A stretch of DNA of 64,000 bases from Thiobacillus denitrificans (GCA_002343685.1 DDRS01000040.1:60578-124577), one strand, 5' to 3'; shown: positions 16,739 to 25,825, counted from the first letter of the stretch. Notes: generated by a model from the sequence alone, not told the origin. Numbers and translations are program-made.

Positions 16739-19309
16739 ATGGAAATATCACGCATCCGGGCACTGCGCGGGCCCAATCTCTGGAGCCGACACACGGCCAT
16801 CGAGGCATTGGCGCAGTGTGCGCCCGAGGAGCGGTTGATCGACTCGATCAGCGGGTTCGAGGCGCGCTTGCGGGCGCGTTTTCCGGAAATCGGCCCGATG
16901 CGACCGACCGGTCAGGAGGATGATATTTCCGTGGCGCATGCGCTGGCGTTTGCCGCGCTCGGCCTGCAGGCGCAGGCCGGCTGCCCGGTCAGTTTCTGCG
17001 TCACGTCGCCCACGGTCGAGGCGGGGATCTACCAGCTTGTCTTCGAATATACCGAGGAGGCAGTCGGATGTCTGGCGCTCGAACTGGCCGAGTCGCTGTG
17101 CCGGGCCGCGCACGACGATACCCCGTTCGATCTGGAGGGCGCCCTGGCGCGCCTGCGGGAACTGGACGAAGACGTTCGCCTCGGTCCCAGCACCGGCGCA
17201 ATCGTCCAGGCCGCCGTCGCGCGCGGCATTCCCTACCTGCGGCTGACGGCGAGCAGCCTGGTGCAGTTTGGCTGGGGAAGCCGCCAACGGCGTATCCAGG
17301 CCGCCGAGACGGATGCGACCTGCGCCATTTCCGAGGCGATCGCCCAGGACAAGGATCTCACCAAGATGCTGCTGGAGGCTGCGGGCGTGCCGGTACCGCT
17401 CGGGCGGATCGTGACCGACGCCGAGGCAGGCTGGGCGGCCGCCTGCGAGATCGGTCTGCCGGTGGTGGTCAAGCCGCGCGACGGCAATCAGGGAAAAGGA
17501 GTGACGGTCAACATCCTGACGCGGGAACACTTCATGGCGGTCTATGGCGCCGCGGCGGCGATCAGCGAGGAAGTCCTGGTCGAGCGCTTCATTCCGGGCC
17601 ACGACTACCGCCTGCTCGTGGTCGGCAACCGTCTGGTCGCCGCCGCTCGCCGTGAACCGCCGCATGTGATCGGCGATGCCGTCCATACCGTGCGCGAACT
17701 CGTCGCGCAGGTGAACAGCGACCCGCGTCGCGGCGAAGGCCATTCCACGTCCCTGACCAAAATCCGCCTCGACGATATCGCCATGGCCCGCCTGGCCGTG
17801 CATGGCCTGGACGCGGACTCGATCCCCGCCATGGGGGAGCGGGTCGTCCTGCGCAACAACGCCAATCTGAGCACGGGCGGCACGGCGACCGATGTGACCG
17901 ACGATGTCCATCCCGACGTGGCGGCCCGCGCGGTGGAAGCCGCGCAGATGATCGGATTGGACATCTGCGGCGTCGATGCGGTCTGCCAGACCGTGCACAA
18001 GCCGCTTGAAGAACAGGGCGGCGGGGTCGTCGAGGTCAACGCGGCACCGGGTCTGCGCATGCATCTCATGCCTTCCTACGGCAAGGGGCAGCCGGTGGGC
18101 GAGGCCATCGTCTCGGCCTTGTTCCCGCCGGGCGAGGATGGACGCATTCCCGTCGTGGCGGTGACCGGCACCAACGGCAAGACCACGACCGTGCGCCTGA
18201 TCGCCCATTTTCTGGCACTTGCCGGCAAGCGCGTCGGGATGACTGCGACGGACGGTGTGTATGTGCAAGGCCGACGCATCGATACCGGCGACTGCAGCGG
18301 TCCGAAAAGTGCACGCAACATCCTCCTGCATCCGGATGTCGATGCGGCTGTGCTGGAAACGGCCCGTGGCGGACTTCTGCGCGAAGGCCTGGCGTTCGAC
18401 CGCTGCAAGGTCGCAGTGGTGACGAATATCGGCATGGGCGACCATCTCGGCCTCAATTTCATCACCACCGTGGAGGATCTCGCCGTGCTCAAGCAGGTCG
18501 TGGTGCAGAACGTCGCGCCGGACGGCGCGGCGGTCCTCAATGCGTGCGATCCCAAGAGCGTCGAGATGGCGATCCATTGTCCGGGATCGATCATCTTCTT
18601 TGCTGGCGAATCCCATCACCCCATCATCGCGGCCCATCGCGCACAGGGACATCGGGTGGTCTTCCTGGACGGGGATTGCCTCGTGGCGGCGCTGGGCGAC
18701 AGCGAGCAACGCCTGCCCCTGGTGGAGATCCCGCTGACGCGCGGCGGCACCATCCGTTTCCAGATCGAGAATGCGATGGCGGCCACGGCTGCAGCCTGGG
18801 CGCTGGAGCTGGACTGGGACCTCATCCGGCGCGGCCTGCACAGTTTCGACAGTACGGCGCAGAACGTCCCGGGCCGCTTCAACCTGTTCGATTACCGTGG
18901 TGCCACGCTCATCGCCGACTATGGCCACAACCCCGATGCCATCCTCGCCCTCGTCAAGGCGGTGGACGCGCTGCCGGCGCAACGCCGGATCGTCGTGATC
19001 AGCGGTGCGGGCGACCGGCGGGACGAGGATATCCGCGAACAGACCCGTACCCTGGGTGCGGCATTCGACGAGGCCATTCTCTATCAGGACCAGTGCCAGC
19101 GCGGCCGTGCCGAAGGCGAGGTGCTGGCACTGTTGCGCGAAGGACTGCGCGACGCCCCGCGTACGCGCGACATCACCGAAATCACCGGCGAATTCCTGGC
19201 CATTGATATCGCCCTGTCGCACTTGAAGCCGGGCGACCTGTGCCTGATTCTGATCGATCAGGTGGAGGAGGCCCTGGCCCATATCGCCCGGCGCATCGCC
19301 GAGTCCTGA
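16739..19309 (+). CDS. cphA: Cyanophycin synthetase CphA
   Basis: An 856-residue enzyme, normal length for CphA, that polymerises aspartate and arginine into cyanophycin with ATP. It has the N-terminal CphA domain, an ATP-grasp domain (about 220-465; SQDKDLTKMLLEAAGVPVP-type entry and KPRDGNQGKGVTVN), and a Mur-ligase-like domain with an intact P-loop GTNGKTTT at about 475-482. The C-terminal Mur domain shows DYGHNPDA. ATG 16739 has CAGGAACGG upstream. It is 56 nt after cphA' on the same strand. No cyanophycinase is visible in the window. Confidence 0.97.
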   Translation: MEISRIRALRGPNLWSRHTAIEALAQCAPEERLIDSISGFEARLRARFPEIGPMRPTGQEDDISVAHALAFAALGLQAQAGCPVSFCVTSPTVEAGIYQLVFEYTEEAVGCLALELAESLCRAAHDDTPFDLEGALARLRELDEDVRLGPSTGAIVQAAVARGIPYLRLTASSLVQFGWGSRQRRIQAAETDATCAISEAIAQDKDLTKMLLEAAGVPVPLGRIVTDAEAGWAAACEIGLPVVVKPRDGNQGKGVTVNILTREHFMAVYGAAAAISEEVLVERFIPGHDYRLLVVGNRLVAAARREPPHVIGDAVHTVRELVAQVNSDPRRGEGHSTSLTKIRLDDIAMARLAVHGLDADSIPAMGERVVLRNNANLSTGGTATDVTDDVHPDVAARAVEAAQMIGLDICGVDAVCQTVHKPLEEQGGGVVEVNAAPGLRMHLMPSYGKGQPVGEAIVSALFPPGEDGRIPVVAVTGTNGKTTTVRLIAHFLALAGKRVGMTATDGVYVQGRRIDTGDCSGPKSARNILLHPDVDAAVLETARGGLLREGLAFDRCKVAVVTNIGMGDHLGLNFITTVEDLAVLKQVVVQNVAPDGAAVLNACDPKSVEMAIHCPGSIIFFAGESHHPIIAAHRAQGHRVVFLDGDCLVAALGDSEQRLPLVEIPLTRGGTIRFQIENAMAATAAAWALELDWDLIRRGLHSFDSTAQNVPGRFNLFDYRGATLIADYGHNPDAILALVKAVDALPAQRRIVVISGAGDRRDEDIREQTRTLGAAFDEAILYQDQCQRGRAEGEVLALLREGLRDAPRTRDITEITGEFLAIDIALSHLKPGDLCLILIDQVEEALAHIARRIAES

Positions 19310-19475
19310 CAGGCGGCTGCCGTCGCTGACGCCGGATCCCCGCCCGGCGATGCTGGACGCCCTCTGAACTATTGCCGACCGACCCCTATCCAACCGGCTG
19401 CCCGCTCGTCATGGGCATCGACTTTGCTTGTGTCGAGGACAGGCATGCCGTTTCCCTGGAGGAGGTGGAAACTTC

Positions 19476-20411
19476 ATGAAAAACTCATGGAAAGACAGCA
19501 TCTACCTGCAACGTGAAGAACTGGCTCGCATCCTGCGCGAGCCATTGGCGCAGTTGGCCGGGCATTGCGCACCGGCATGGGGCGATGGCGAGGCGCTGGA
19601 TGCCGTTCTCGTCACGCACTTTGAGGACATCCCGCATTGTTCCTTCCTTTATTGCGTAGGGGTCGATGGGGTTCAGATCTGCAACAACGTCGGCCAGCAT
19701 GGAATCGAACCAGGTTATTTCGGACGCGACCGCTCGCAACGTCCCTACATGAAGGAGGCGGTGCCGGTGTGGGGGTTTCTGCTCTCGGATGCCTACATCG
19801 GCCTGAACCGGCACCGCCCTTCGCTGACTGCGCTGCAGGTCGTGAGCCGGGACAGCCGGACCCTCGGCTATCTCGGGGCCGATTTCGACTTGCGCAATCT
19901 GCCGGTGACGTCGGCGCTCTATGAGGAGCCCGGATACTGGCGGCAGGTGAAAGGCGATCCGGCGATCCGCGGCACTGTATTCCAGCAGTGCCGGGTGGAA
20001 AGCCCGATGGATGGCAATCTGGAACAGGCCCTGTCGATTCTCGAGGAATTGCTGACGCAACGCGGCATGTTTCAATGCCAGATCCATTTTTCCAGCAGCC
20101 AGGCGACGATCTGGACCGTGGACGATCCGTTCCGTTATCGCATTCTGGACGCGGATGCCCTGAGCGACCCGGATATCTGCCTGATCTATCCCTCGCGTCC
20201 GTATCCCGTCGATGCGGCTATTCCGCCGGGCGACATCAACCGGATACTCGGTACGATGCAGGCCTTGCGGCTCACCGATCCGACTTTCTATCTGCGCATG
20301 GCCTCGATCAATATTTTCAACGGCTTGGTGAGCGTGACGTTTTCATGCGATGGTTCCCACTACATGCCGCATGTGGAATTCCTGATGAAGGACACGTCGT
20401 TCTGGTTCTGA
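19476..20411 (+). CDS. PDC (Cache) sensor-domain protein without output domain
   Basis: A 311-residue soluble protein. About residues 55-150 form a PDC/Cache-like small-molecule sensor with the typical run SFLYCVGVDGVQICNN, FGRDRSQRPYMKEA, FLLSDAYIGLNRHRPSLTA and LGYLGADFDLRNLP. There is no signal peptide, membrane helix or recognisable signalling domain, so ligand detection would be cytoplasmic or shared with a partner. The C-terminal about 130 residues are unfamiliar. ATG 19476 is preferred because GGAGG precedes it by 9 nt. It lies 166 nt after cphA on the same strand, which may be coincidence. Confidence 0.78.
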   Translation: MKNSWKDSIYLQREELARILREPLAQLAGHCAPAWGDGEALDAVLVTHFEDIPHCSFLYCVGVDGVQICNNVGQHGIEPGYFGRDRSQRPYMKEAVPVWGFLLSDAYIGLNRHRPSLTALQVVSRDSRTLGYLGADFDLRNLPVTSALYEEPGYWRQVKGDPAIRGTVFQQCRVESPMDGNLEQALSILEELLTQRGMFQCQIHFSSSQATIWTVDDPFRYRILDADALSDPDICLIYPSRPYPVDAAIPPGDINRILGTMQALRLTDPTFYLRMASINIFNGLVSVTFSCDGSHYMPHVEFLMKDTSFWF

Positions 20412-20509
20412 TCCGGGCACAAAGACCTGCATGGATGTGCATCGGGCGCGATAATCGCGTCTCGAACGGGCGTTGAGCCCGAAGGTTCCATAGGTTGGGA
20501 AAGGTCATC

Positions 20510-21034
20510 ATGAACTGCAGGAAATTCCTTTGTGTGATCGGCTGCATGCTGGGGCTGGCCGCGCCAGCGATCGCGCAGACACTGGAACCCGCGCTGTCGA
20601 CGCGGACGCTGGTCAATGTCGATCCGCATGCGCATTACAAGGTGGTGTACGACATTCATTCCGCCGAGACGGCGGCAGGCATCAGCAAGGGACTGTTCTA
20701 TGCGCGCGGCCTGATCGAAGCCTTCCGCAAGCAGGGCGTCACGCCGCAGCAGCTCGACATCCATCTGGTGCTGCATGGCGAAGCGGCGCAGTATCTGCTC
20801 ATCGACACGACGTATCGCGATGTCGTCAATGATCCGTTCGCGGTCAATCTCAATGCGAAGATAACCCAGGACTTGCTGGGTCTTGGCGTGAGCGTGGAAA
20901 TCTGCCACAGCGTCATGAAATCGAAGGGCTGGACGGCCGACGACGTCCTGCCGGGGGTCACGATCGTTCACGACGGCTATACGCGCATCGTCAAGCTGCA
21001 GAACGACGGGTACGCCTATATCGGCGGATTTTGA
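20510..21034 (+). CDS. Exported DsrE/DsrF-like protein
   Basis: A 174-residue protein with a signal peptide (about 1-23, AIAQ cleavage) followed by a DsrE-like alpha/beta domain. Matching features are KVVYDIHSAETA near the first strand, LVLHGEAAQYLL in the middle, and a single conserved cysteine C132 in EICHSVMKSKGW. DsrE-family proteins carry sulfur or bind thiols, and exported single-domain members occur in sulfur-metabolising bacteria. ATG 20510 follows GGAAAGG. It stands alone between the PDC protein and the antiporter. Confidence 0.82.
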   Translation: MNCRKFLCVIGCMLGLAAPAIAQTLEPALSTRTLVNVDPHAHYKVVYDIHSAETAAGISKGLFYARGLIEAFRKQGVTPQQLDIHLVLHGEAAQYLLIDTTYRDVVNDPFAVNLNAKITQDLLGLGVSVEICHSVMKSKGWTADDVLPGVTIVHDGYTRIVKLQNDGYAYIGGF

Positions 21035-21078
21035 ACGGGCCGAGCGCCTGTATCCTGGATACCTGAAATACTTACACC

Positions 21079-22317
21079 ATGCTTGATATCGCCGCCATCT
21101 GTCTGGTCATCACCGCGCTGCTGTCGTACCTGAACCATCGTTTCATCGGCCTGCCCACGACCATCGGCGTGATGGCGGCCGCGCTGGCGCTGTCCCTGGT
21201 GCTCATCGGTCTGGATGCGGTGGGTGTGGCGCATGGATTGCGCGCCTACGAGGAATCGCTGCTGCGTTCGATCGATTTCTCGGACGTGCTCATGCAGGGC
21301 ATGTTGTCGCTGCTGCTGTTCGCCGGCGCGCTGCATGTCGATCTGAGCGAACTCAAGGCCTACCGCTGGCAGGTCGGGGCGCTGGCCGTGCTGGGGACGC
21401 TGCTGTCGACGCTGGCCGTGGGTATTGGCATGTGGCTGGTGCTGCCGCTGATCGGGCTGGATTTGCCGCTGATGTACTGTCTGCTTTTCGGCGCGCTGAT
21501 TTCCCCGACCGACCCGATCGCGGTGATGGGTATTCTCAAATCGGCCAATGCGCCGAAAGAACTGGAACTGGTGATTGCGGGCGAGTCGCTGTTCAACGAT
21601 GGCGTGGGCGTGGTGATCTTCTCGCTGCTCCTGAGCATGCTGGCGAGCGGCGTCGCTCCGACCCCGGGACAGGGTCTCGAATTGCTGCTGCACGAAGCGG
21701 GCGGTGGACTGCTGTTCGGTTGGGTGCTGGGCTATGTGACCTTCCGCCTGCTGAAGAGCGTGGACAACTACCAGGTCGAAGTGCTGCTGACGCTGGCCGC
21801 CGTGACGGGCGGCTATACGCTGGCCAGCGCATTGCACGTGTCCGGACCGCTGGCCATGGTGGTTGCCGGGCTGATGATCGGCAATCATGGCCGTGCGCTG
21901 GCCATGTCGGATACGACGCGCGGCTACCTGGACATGTTCTGGGAGCTGCTCGACGAGATGCTGAATGCGGCCCTGTTCGTCCTGATGGGCATGGAGGTAT
22001 TGCTGGTGGCATTCTCGCTCCATGAACTGGTCGCCGCGGCGGTGGCGGTAGGCGTGACGCTGGCCGCGCGGCTGCTGACGGTCGGCCTGCCGGTGCGCCT
22101 GCTCCCGCGCGCCTTCAATCTACCGGCGGGTTCCTGGAAGGTATTGACCTGGGGTGGCCTGCGCGGCGGGATTTCCGTCGCCCTCGCGCTCTCGCTACCC
22201 GCAGGCCCGGAGCGCGACATCGTCGTCGCGCTCACGTATGGCGTCGTGGTGTTCTCGATTCTTGCGCAGGGGCTGTCGATCGGCGCGGTTACCCGCAGGG
22301 CGATTCGGTGCCGTTGA
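21079..22317 (+). CDS. CPA1-type Na+(K+)/H+ antiporter (NhaP-like)
   Basis: A 412-residue inner-membrane protein with about 12 hydrophobic segments. It has the cation/proton antiporter core motifs: FGALISPTDPIAVMGIL (about 135-151), where the TDP pair carries the transport aspartate region, and GESLFNDGVGVVIF (about 168-181), the CPA1 signature with the ion-coupling Asp. There is no long cytoplasmic tail. It exchanges Na+ or K+ for H+ and helps pH and salt balance. The neighbouring ClC gene at 22448 is on the same strand 130 nt later and may act with it in ion homeostasis. Confidence 0.93.
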   Translation: MLDIAAICLVITALLSYLNHRFIGLPTTIGVMAAALALSLVLIGLDAVGVAHGLRAYEESLLRSIDFSDVLMQGMLSLLLFAGALHVDLSELKAYRWQVGALAVLGTLLSTLAVGIGMWLVLPLIGLDLPLMYCLLFGALISPTDPIAVMGILKSANAPKELELVIAGESLFNDGVGVVIFSLLLSMLASGVAPTPGQGLELLLHEAGGGLLFGWVLGYVTFRLLKSVDNYQVEVLLTLAAVTGGYTLASALHVSGPLAMVVAGLMIGNHGRALAMSDTTRGYLDMFWELLDEMLNAALFVLMGMEVLLVAFSLHELVAAAVAVGVTLAARLLTVGLPVRLLPRAFNLPAGSWKVLTWGGLRGGISVALALSLPAGPERDIVVALTYGVVVFSILAQGLSIGAVTRRAIRCR

Positions 22318-22447
22318 CGCGTAGTTTTCCGGGATGATCGGGTGTGCAAATCAGGCGAATCCGGGGACGGATTCGGCGGCGTCCCGTTCCGGCTCGAAAC
22401 AGGCCGCCGAGACACGCCTGGGGCGGGTAGGTTAATATCGGTCCGTC

Positions 22448-23779
22448 ATGGCTTGGTCCCGCCCCCGATTCCCTTACGTCCAGAAACGCCACCGCGTCGG
22501 TCTGCTTTCGCTGCGGCTGTGGGTGCGCCACATGCTTTTCTGGAGCGGAGCGGTCGTCGTCGGCTTGGCGGCCACGGCGTTTGCCCTGAGCAGTGATTAT
22601 GCGCACACGCTGTTCCGCTCGGTGGTGGCAGCCTCCCCCTGGCTGCCTTTCCTGGTCACGCCCCTGACGCTCGCCGGCGTGGCTGCGCTGACGCAGCGCT
22701 ATTTCAAGGGAGCGGAAGGCAGCGGCATCCCGCAGACGATCGCGGCCATCCGCATGTCCGAAGGCAGCAATCGCGACGCGGTACTGTCCCTGCGCGTGGC
22801 GGTCGGCAAGATGTTCCTGACCTGCATCAGCCTGGCGGGTGGCGCCAGCGTGGGCCGTGAAGGTCCTACTGTCCAGGTAGGCGCGGCGCTGCTGTACAAC
22901 CTGCGCTGGCTGGTCCGTTTCCCGCGGCATCTGATGGAGCGCGGCCTGATCGTTGCCGGCGGTGGCGCCGGTGTGGCGGCGGCCTTCAACACGCCGCTCG
23001 CGGGGATCGTATTCGCCATCGAGGAAATGGCCCGGTCGTTCGAGGAGCGCTCCAGCGGCACCCTGGTCACGGCAGTCATCATTGCCGGCCTCGCCGCAGT
23101 CTATGTGCAGGGCAACTACACGTATTTCGGTGCGACCAATTCCACGCTCGCCGGAGCGTCCGGCTGGTTCGGCGTGTTGTTGTGCGGGTTGGCCGGCGGC
23201 CTGCTGGGCGGGGGGTTCAGCCGTCTGCTGCTGGCCTTCTCGACGCATGGCCTGCCGGGCCGGGCGGGGACGTTCGTTCGTACCCACCCCGTGAAGTTTG
23301 CCGCGCTCTGCGGTCTGGCGTTGGCGCTGATCGGCTTCGCATCCGGGAGCGCCGTGTACGGCAGCGGTTACGTGGAGGCCAAGCGTCTGATCGAAGGCAC
23401 GGGAACCGTGTCGGCGGGATACGGGATATGGAAAATGCTGGCGACGTTCGTGTCGTTCGTCAGCGGTATTCCCGGCGGATTGTTCGCGCCCAGCCTGTCG
23501 GCCGGCGCGGGAATCGGCCAGGTCGTGGCGGGCGTGCTTGGCCAGGCGGATGCCGGCGCATTGATCGTGATCGGCATGGCGGCCTATTTTGCCGGCGTGG
23601 TCCAGGCACCCATCACCGCGTTCGTCATCGTGATGGAAATGACAGGCAACCACGACATGGTGGTGCCCTTGATGCTGTCCACGCTGCTGGCCACCGCCGT
23701 GTCGCGTATCGTGTGCCCGAGGCCGCTGTACAAGGCCCTGGCGAGCAACTATCTGGCACGCGTACGACCGCCTGCCTGA
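22448..23779 (+). CDS. ClC-family chloride channel or H+/Cl- exchanger
   Basis: A 443-residue membrane protein of the ClC family. Filter motifs are visible: GSGIPQTIA (about 95-103), GREGPTVQV (about 137-145) carrying the gating glutamate, and GIPGGLFAPSLSAGAGIG (about 340-357). The intracellular proton glutamate of exchangers is present in AGIVFAIEEM (about 185-194), so an H+/Cl- exchanger is more likely than a channel. There are no C-terminal CBS domains. It would help acid or osmotic tolerance. Confidence 0.93.
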   Translation: MAWSRPRFPYVQKRHRVGLLSLRLWVRHMLFWSGAVVVGLAATAFALSSDYAHTLFRSVVAASPWLPFLVTPLTLAGVAALTQRYFKGAEGSGIPQTIAAIRMSEGSNRDAVLSLRVAVGKMFLTCISLAGGASVGREGPTVQVGAALLYNLRWLVRFPRHLMERGLIVAGGGAGVAAAFNTPLAGIVFAIEEMARSFEERSSGTLVTAVIIAGLAAVYVQGNYTYFGATNSTLAGASGWFGVLLCGLAGGLLGGGFSRLLLAFSTHGLPGRAGTFVRTHPVKFAALCGLALALIGFASGSAVYGSGYVEAKRLIEGTGTVSAGYGIWKMLATFVSFVSGIPGGLFAPSLSAGAGIGQVVAGVLGQADAGALIVIGMAAYFAGVVQAPITAFVIVMEMTGNHDMVVPLMLSTLLATAVSRIVCPRPLYKALASNYLARVRPPA

Positions 23780-23840
23780 GACGTTTGCTGTGGGGAAGCC
23801 CAACGTAGCGCAGACCCTGTGACGACCCCTTGGAGTATCC

Positions 23841-24095
23841 ATGAAAATCCTGACCGCCTGGTTGCTGGGCCTGATGCTGACGATGTCAGGCTGCAGCAAG
23901 CTCACGCTGGAGAATTACAACAAGATCGCCATGGGCATGCCGTATGACGAGGTCGTCCGGCTGATCGGGCCGCCCGATCGATGCGACGATGTGATGGGCG
24001 TGCGCAGCTGCCAGTGGGGCGACGAGAAACATTCCGTCCATGTGAATTTTCTTGCAGGCCAGGTGCTGTTGTTCTCGTCCAGCAATCTGAAATAA
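23841..24095 (+). CDS. DUF3862 small lipoprotein
   Basis: An 84-residue predicted lipoprotein with lipobox MSGC (cysteine at 18). The remaining sequence follows the DUF3862 pattern: LTLENYNKIAMGMPYDEVV, GPPDRCDD, RSCQWGDEK and VNFLAGQVLLFSSSNL. This small fold resembles the BamE/BLIP-like domains. Function unknown; an envelope-assembly role is a guess. CTTGGAG lies before ATG 23841. A GC-rich hairpin follows the stop. Confidence 0.82.
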   Translation: MKILTAWLLGLMLTMSGCSKLTLENYNKIAMGMPYDEVVRLIGPPDRCDDVMGVRSCQWGDEKHSVHVNFLAGQVLLFSSSNLK

Positions 24096-24105
24096 GTTCA
24101 CCAAC

Positions 24106-24124
24106 GCCCGCGGCCACCGCGGGC
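24106..24124. repeat. GC-rich hairpin after DUF3862 gene
   Basis: GCCCGCGG and CCGCGGGC form an 8-bp perfect stem with loop CCA, 10 nt after the DUF3862 stop. There is no T-tract, so it may be a weak terminator or a transcript-end structure. Confidence 0.4.
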
Positions 24125-24184
24125 ATGGCCAGCGTGCCTGTGCTGCAAGCGACAGGGCGGCTCGCCCCCGCCTCCCCGAAGGAC

Positions 24185-24852
24185 ATGAGCGAATCCATCA
24201 AATCCTCCGTGCTGCGCCTGAACGAACTGTTGCCCCTGAAGGCGCGCCAGGACCGCCACGTGCCGGCATTCAGAGCTTTGCATCGCGCAGTGATCGTGTC
24301 TCTGGTCGTACGTGGACACCCGCCTTCCCGGGCGGCGCTGCCCAGGTAGGCGACATGCAGGTCGATGCTGCACTTGCCCGGTTGGGAAACGATGATCTCG
24401 TCGTGTTGTCCGCAGACCGGCGAGACATCCTCGGGGCCTATCCCGTCACGTCCGAAATCACGCCGCATGTACTCGAGGTCAATGGACACTCGATTCATGC
24501 CATGTGCGCGCTCGATGCGCTTGCGGTCAGCCCCTTGTTTGATTGTCCGGTAAGCATCCGTTCGCATTGCCGGGTGACGGGGGATGCGATCACGATCAGG
24601 CAGCACGGCGAACGCATCGTGGAGGCCAGCCCGGCCACGGTGCGGGTAGGGGTGCGCTGGCAGGCACCTTCGGGCGACTGTGCTGCGCACAGCCTGTGTA
24701 CCGAGATGGTCTTCCTGAAAGACGTTGACGTCGCCGCCCAATGGCATGGGGGCGATGGGCAGAACCATAGCCTATACACGCTGGAACAGGCTGTGGCATT
24801 TGGCGTGGATTATTTCAGGCCGTTGCTCTACGCGACGGCTGCGGATGCATAG
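24185..24852 (+). pseudogene. MerB-like organomercurial lyase homologue, frameshifted
   Basis: Two overlapping frames together encode one MerB-family protein of about 222 residues. The first frame (24185-24349) gives the N-terminal helix-turn-helix (MSESIKSSVLRLNELLPLKA to PPSRAAL) and hits TAG at 24347. The second frame gives the rest, through QVGDMQVDAALARLG, to 24852. Inserting one G (CTGCCCAG to CTGGCCCAG, near 24341) restores AAL-AQVGDMQ. The catalytic set of MerB is in the second part: C51, D54 (MCALDAL) and C115 (SLCTEMVF) counted from ATG 24355. No merA, merR or merT is nearby. Sequencing error, recent decay or translation from ATG 24355 are all possible. Confidence 0.8.
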
Positions 24853-24881
24853 ACCCTCAAGGGATGGCAAACGGCGCCGAT

Positions 24882-24909
24882 AGACAATATGAGACGTCTC
24901 GAATTGTCT
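24882..24909. promoter_or_regulatory. 28-bp interrupted palindrome before HDOD gene
   Basis: AGACAAT-AT-GAGACGTCTC-GA-ATTGTCT is symmetrical at 12 of 14 positions per arm; the central 10 bp are a perfect palindrome. It has no T-tract, so it looks like an operator for a dimeric regulator rather than a terminator. It lies 89-116 nt upstream of the HDOD gene. Confidence 0.45.
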
Positions 24910-24997
24910 GCATAAGGTGAGGCTCGCTTATCCTGCCGCCCGTCGGTTTTTCGTGTAGGCCTCACTACAATGCATTCATGCCGGACCAAAGGGGAGG

Positions 24998-25825
24998 ATG
25001 ATGGCGCCGCAACCCGCAAGCTTGACTGACTGGCTCGCTTTTCTGGGACGGGCCGATATCCCCGTGCTGAAGCGCACCGCGCGCGAGCTGGAACGGCTGC
25101 GCGAGGACGAAGTTCAGCTCAATGCACGCGCGGTTGCCGACGTGGTCACCGACGACCCGCTGATGACGGTCAAACTGTTGCGCTACATGCAGACGCACAA
25201 GCGCCGAAACCAGACGCACGAGCTGGTCGACGTGAAACAGGCGCTGCTCATGATGGGCCTGGATACGTTTTTCCGCGAAGTGCCGGCGATGCCGATCGCG
25301 GAAGAAATGCTGAAGGAGCACCGTGCCGCGCTGGTGTATCTGCTGCGCACGGTCAGACGGGCGCAGCGTTCGGCGTATTACGCCTTCGACTGGGCATTGC
25401 GCCTGCACGACATGCATGCGGAAGAGGTGCAGGTCTCCGCGCTGCTCACCCATGTGTCCGAAATGCTGATGTGGTGTTTCAGCCCCGAGCGGATGCTCGA
25501 GATCCAGAAATTGCAGGCGGCCGACCACGCCATGCGCAGTGCCGACGCGCAGACGCTGGTGCTGGGTTTTGCCGGTCTGGAGTTGCAGCGCCAGCTGACC
25601 GTTGCGTGGCGCCTGCCCGAATTGCTGAGAAATTTGATGGATCCTGCGCTGGCGCAATCGACCCGTGTGCGCAATGTCATGCTGGCGGTCAATCTGGCCC
25701 GACATTCCGCCCATGGCTGGCACGACGCGGCCTTGCCGGACGATTTCGATGAAATCGCCGCGCTGCTGCACATGGATCCGAACAAGGTGATGGCGTTGGT
25801 GAAGGCCGGCCCCGCGATTGCCTGA
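24998..25825 (+). CDS. HDOD-domain protein
   Basis: A 275-residue cytoplasmic protein with the all-helical HDOD fold, an HD-superfamily relative lacking the metal-binding His-Asp pair. It carries typical segments such as LTDWLAFLGRADIPVLKRT, IADVVTDDPLMTVKLLRYMQ-like text, MMGLDTFFREVPAMP and LLTHVSEMLMWCFSP. HDOD proteins act in signalling, often with cyclic-di-GMP or motility systems, by an unknown mechanism. GGGGAGG directly abuts ATG 24998, so ATG 25001 may be the real start. It is convergent with the FlhG/MinD-like gene. Confidence 0.83.
   Translation: MMAPQPASLTDWLAFLGRADIPVLKRTARELERLREDEVQLNARAVADVVTDDPLMTVKLLRYMQTHKRRNQTHELVDVKQALLMMGLDTFFREVPAMPIAEEMLKEHRAALVYLLRTVRRAQRSAYYAFDWALRLHDMHAEEVQVSALLTHVSEMLMWCFSPERMLEIQKLQAADHAMRSADAQTLVLGFAGLELQRQLTVAWRLPELLRNLMDPALAQSTRVRNVMLAVNLARHSAHGWHDAALPDDFDEIAALLHMDPNKVMALVKAGPAIA

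Noticed and set aside
16748..19393. 881-codon open frame opposite cphA
   Set aside because: It is the antisense shadow of a clear, full-length cphA. GC-rich codon bias leaves the opposite frame free of stops.
22356..22375. 7-bp hairpin between antiporter and ClC genes (CGAATCC/GGATTCG)
   Set aside because: No T-tract and no conservation evidence; likely chance in GC-rich DNA.
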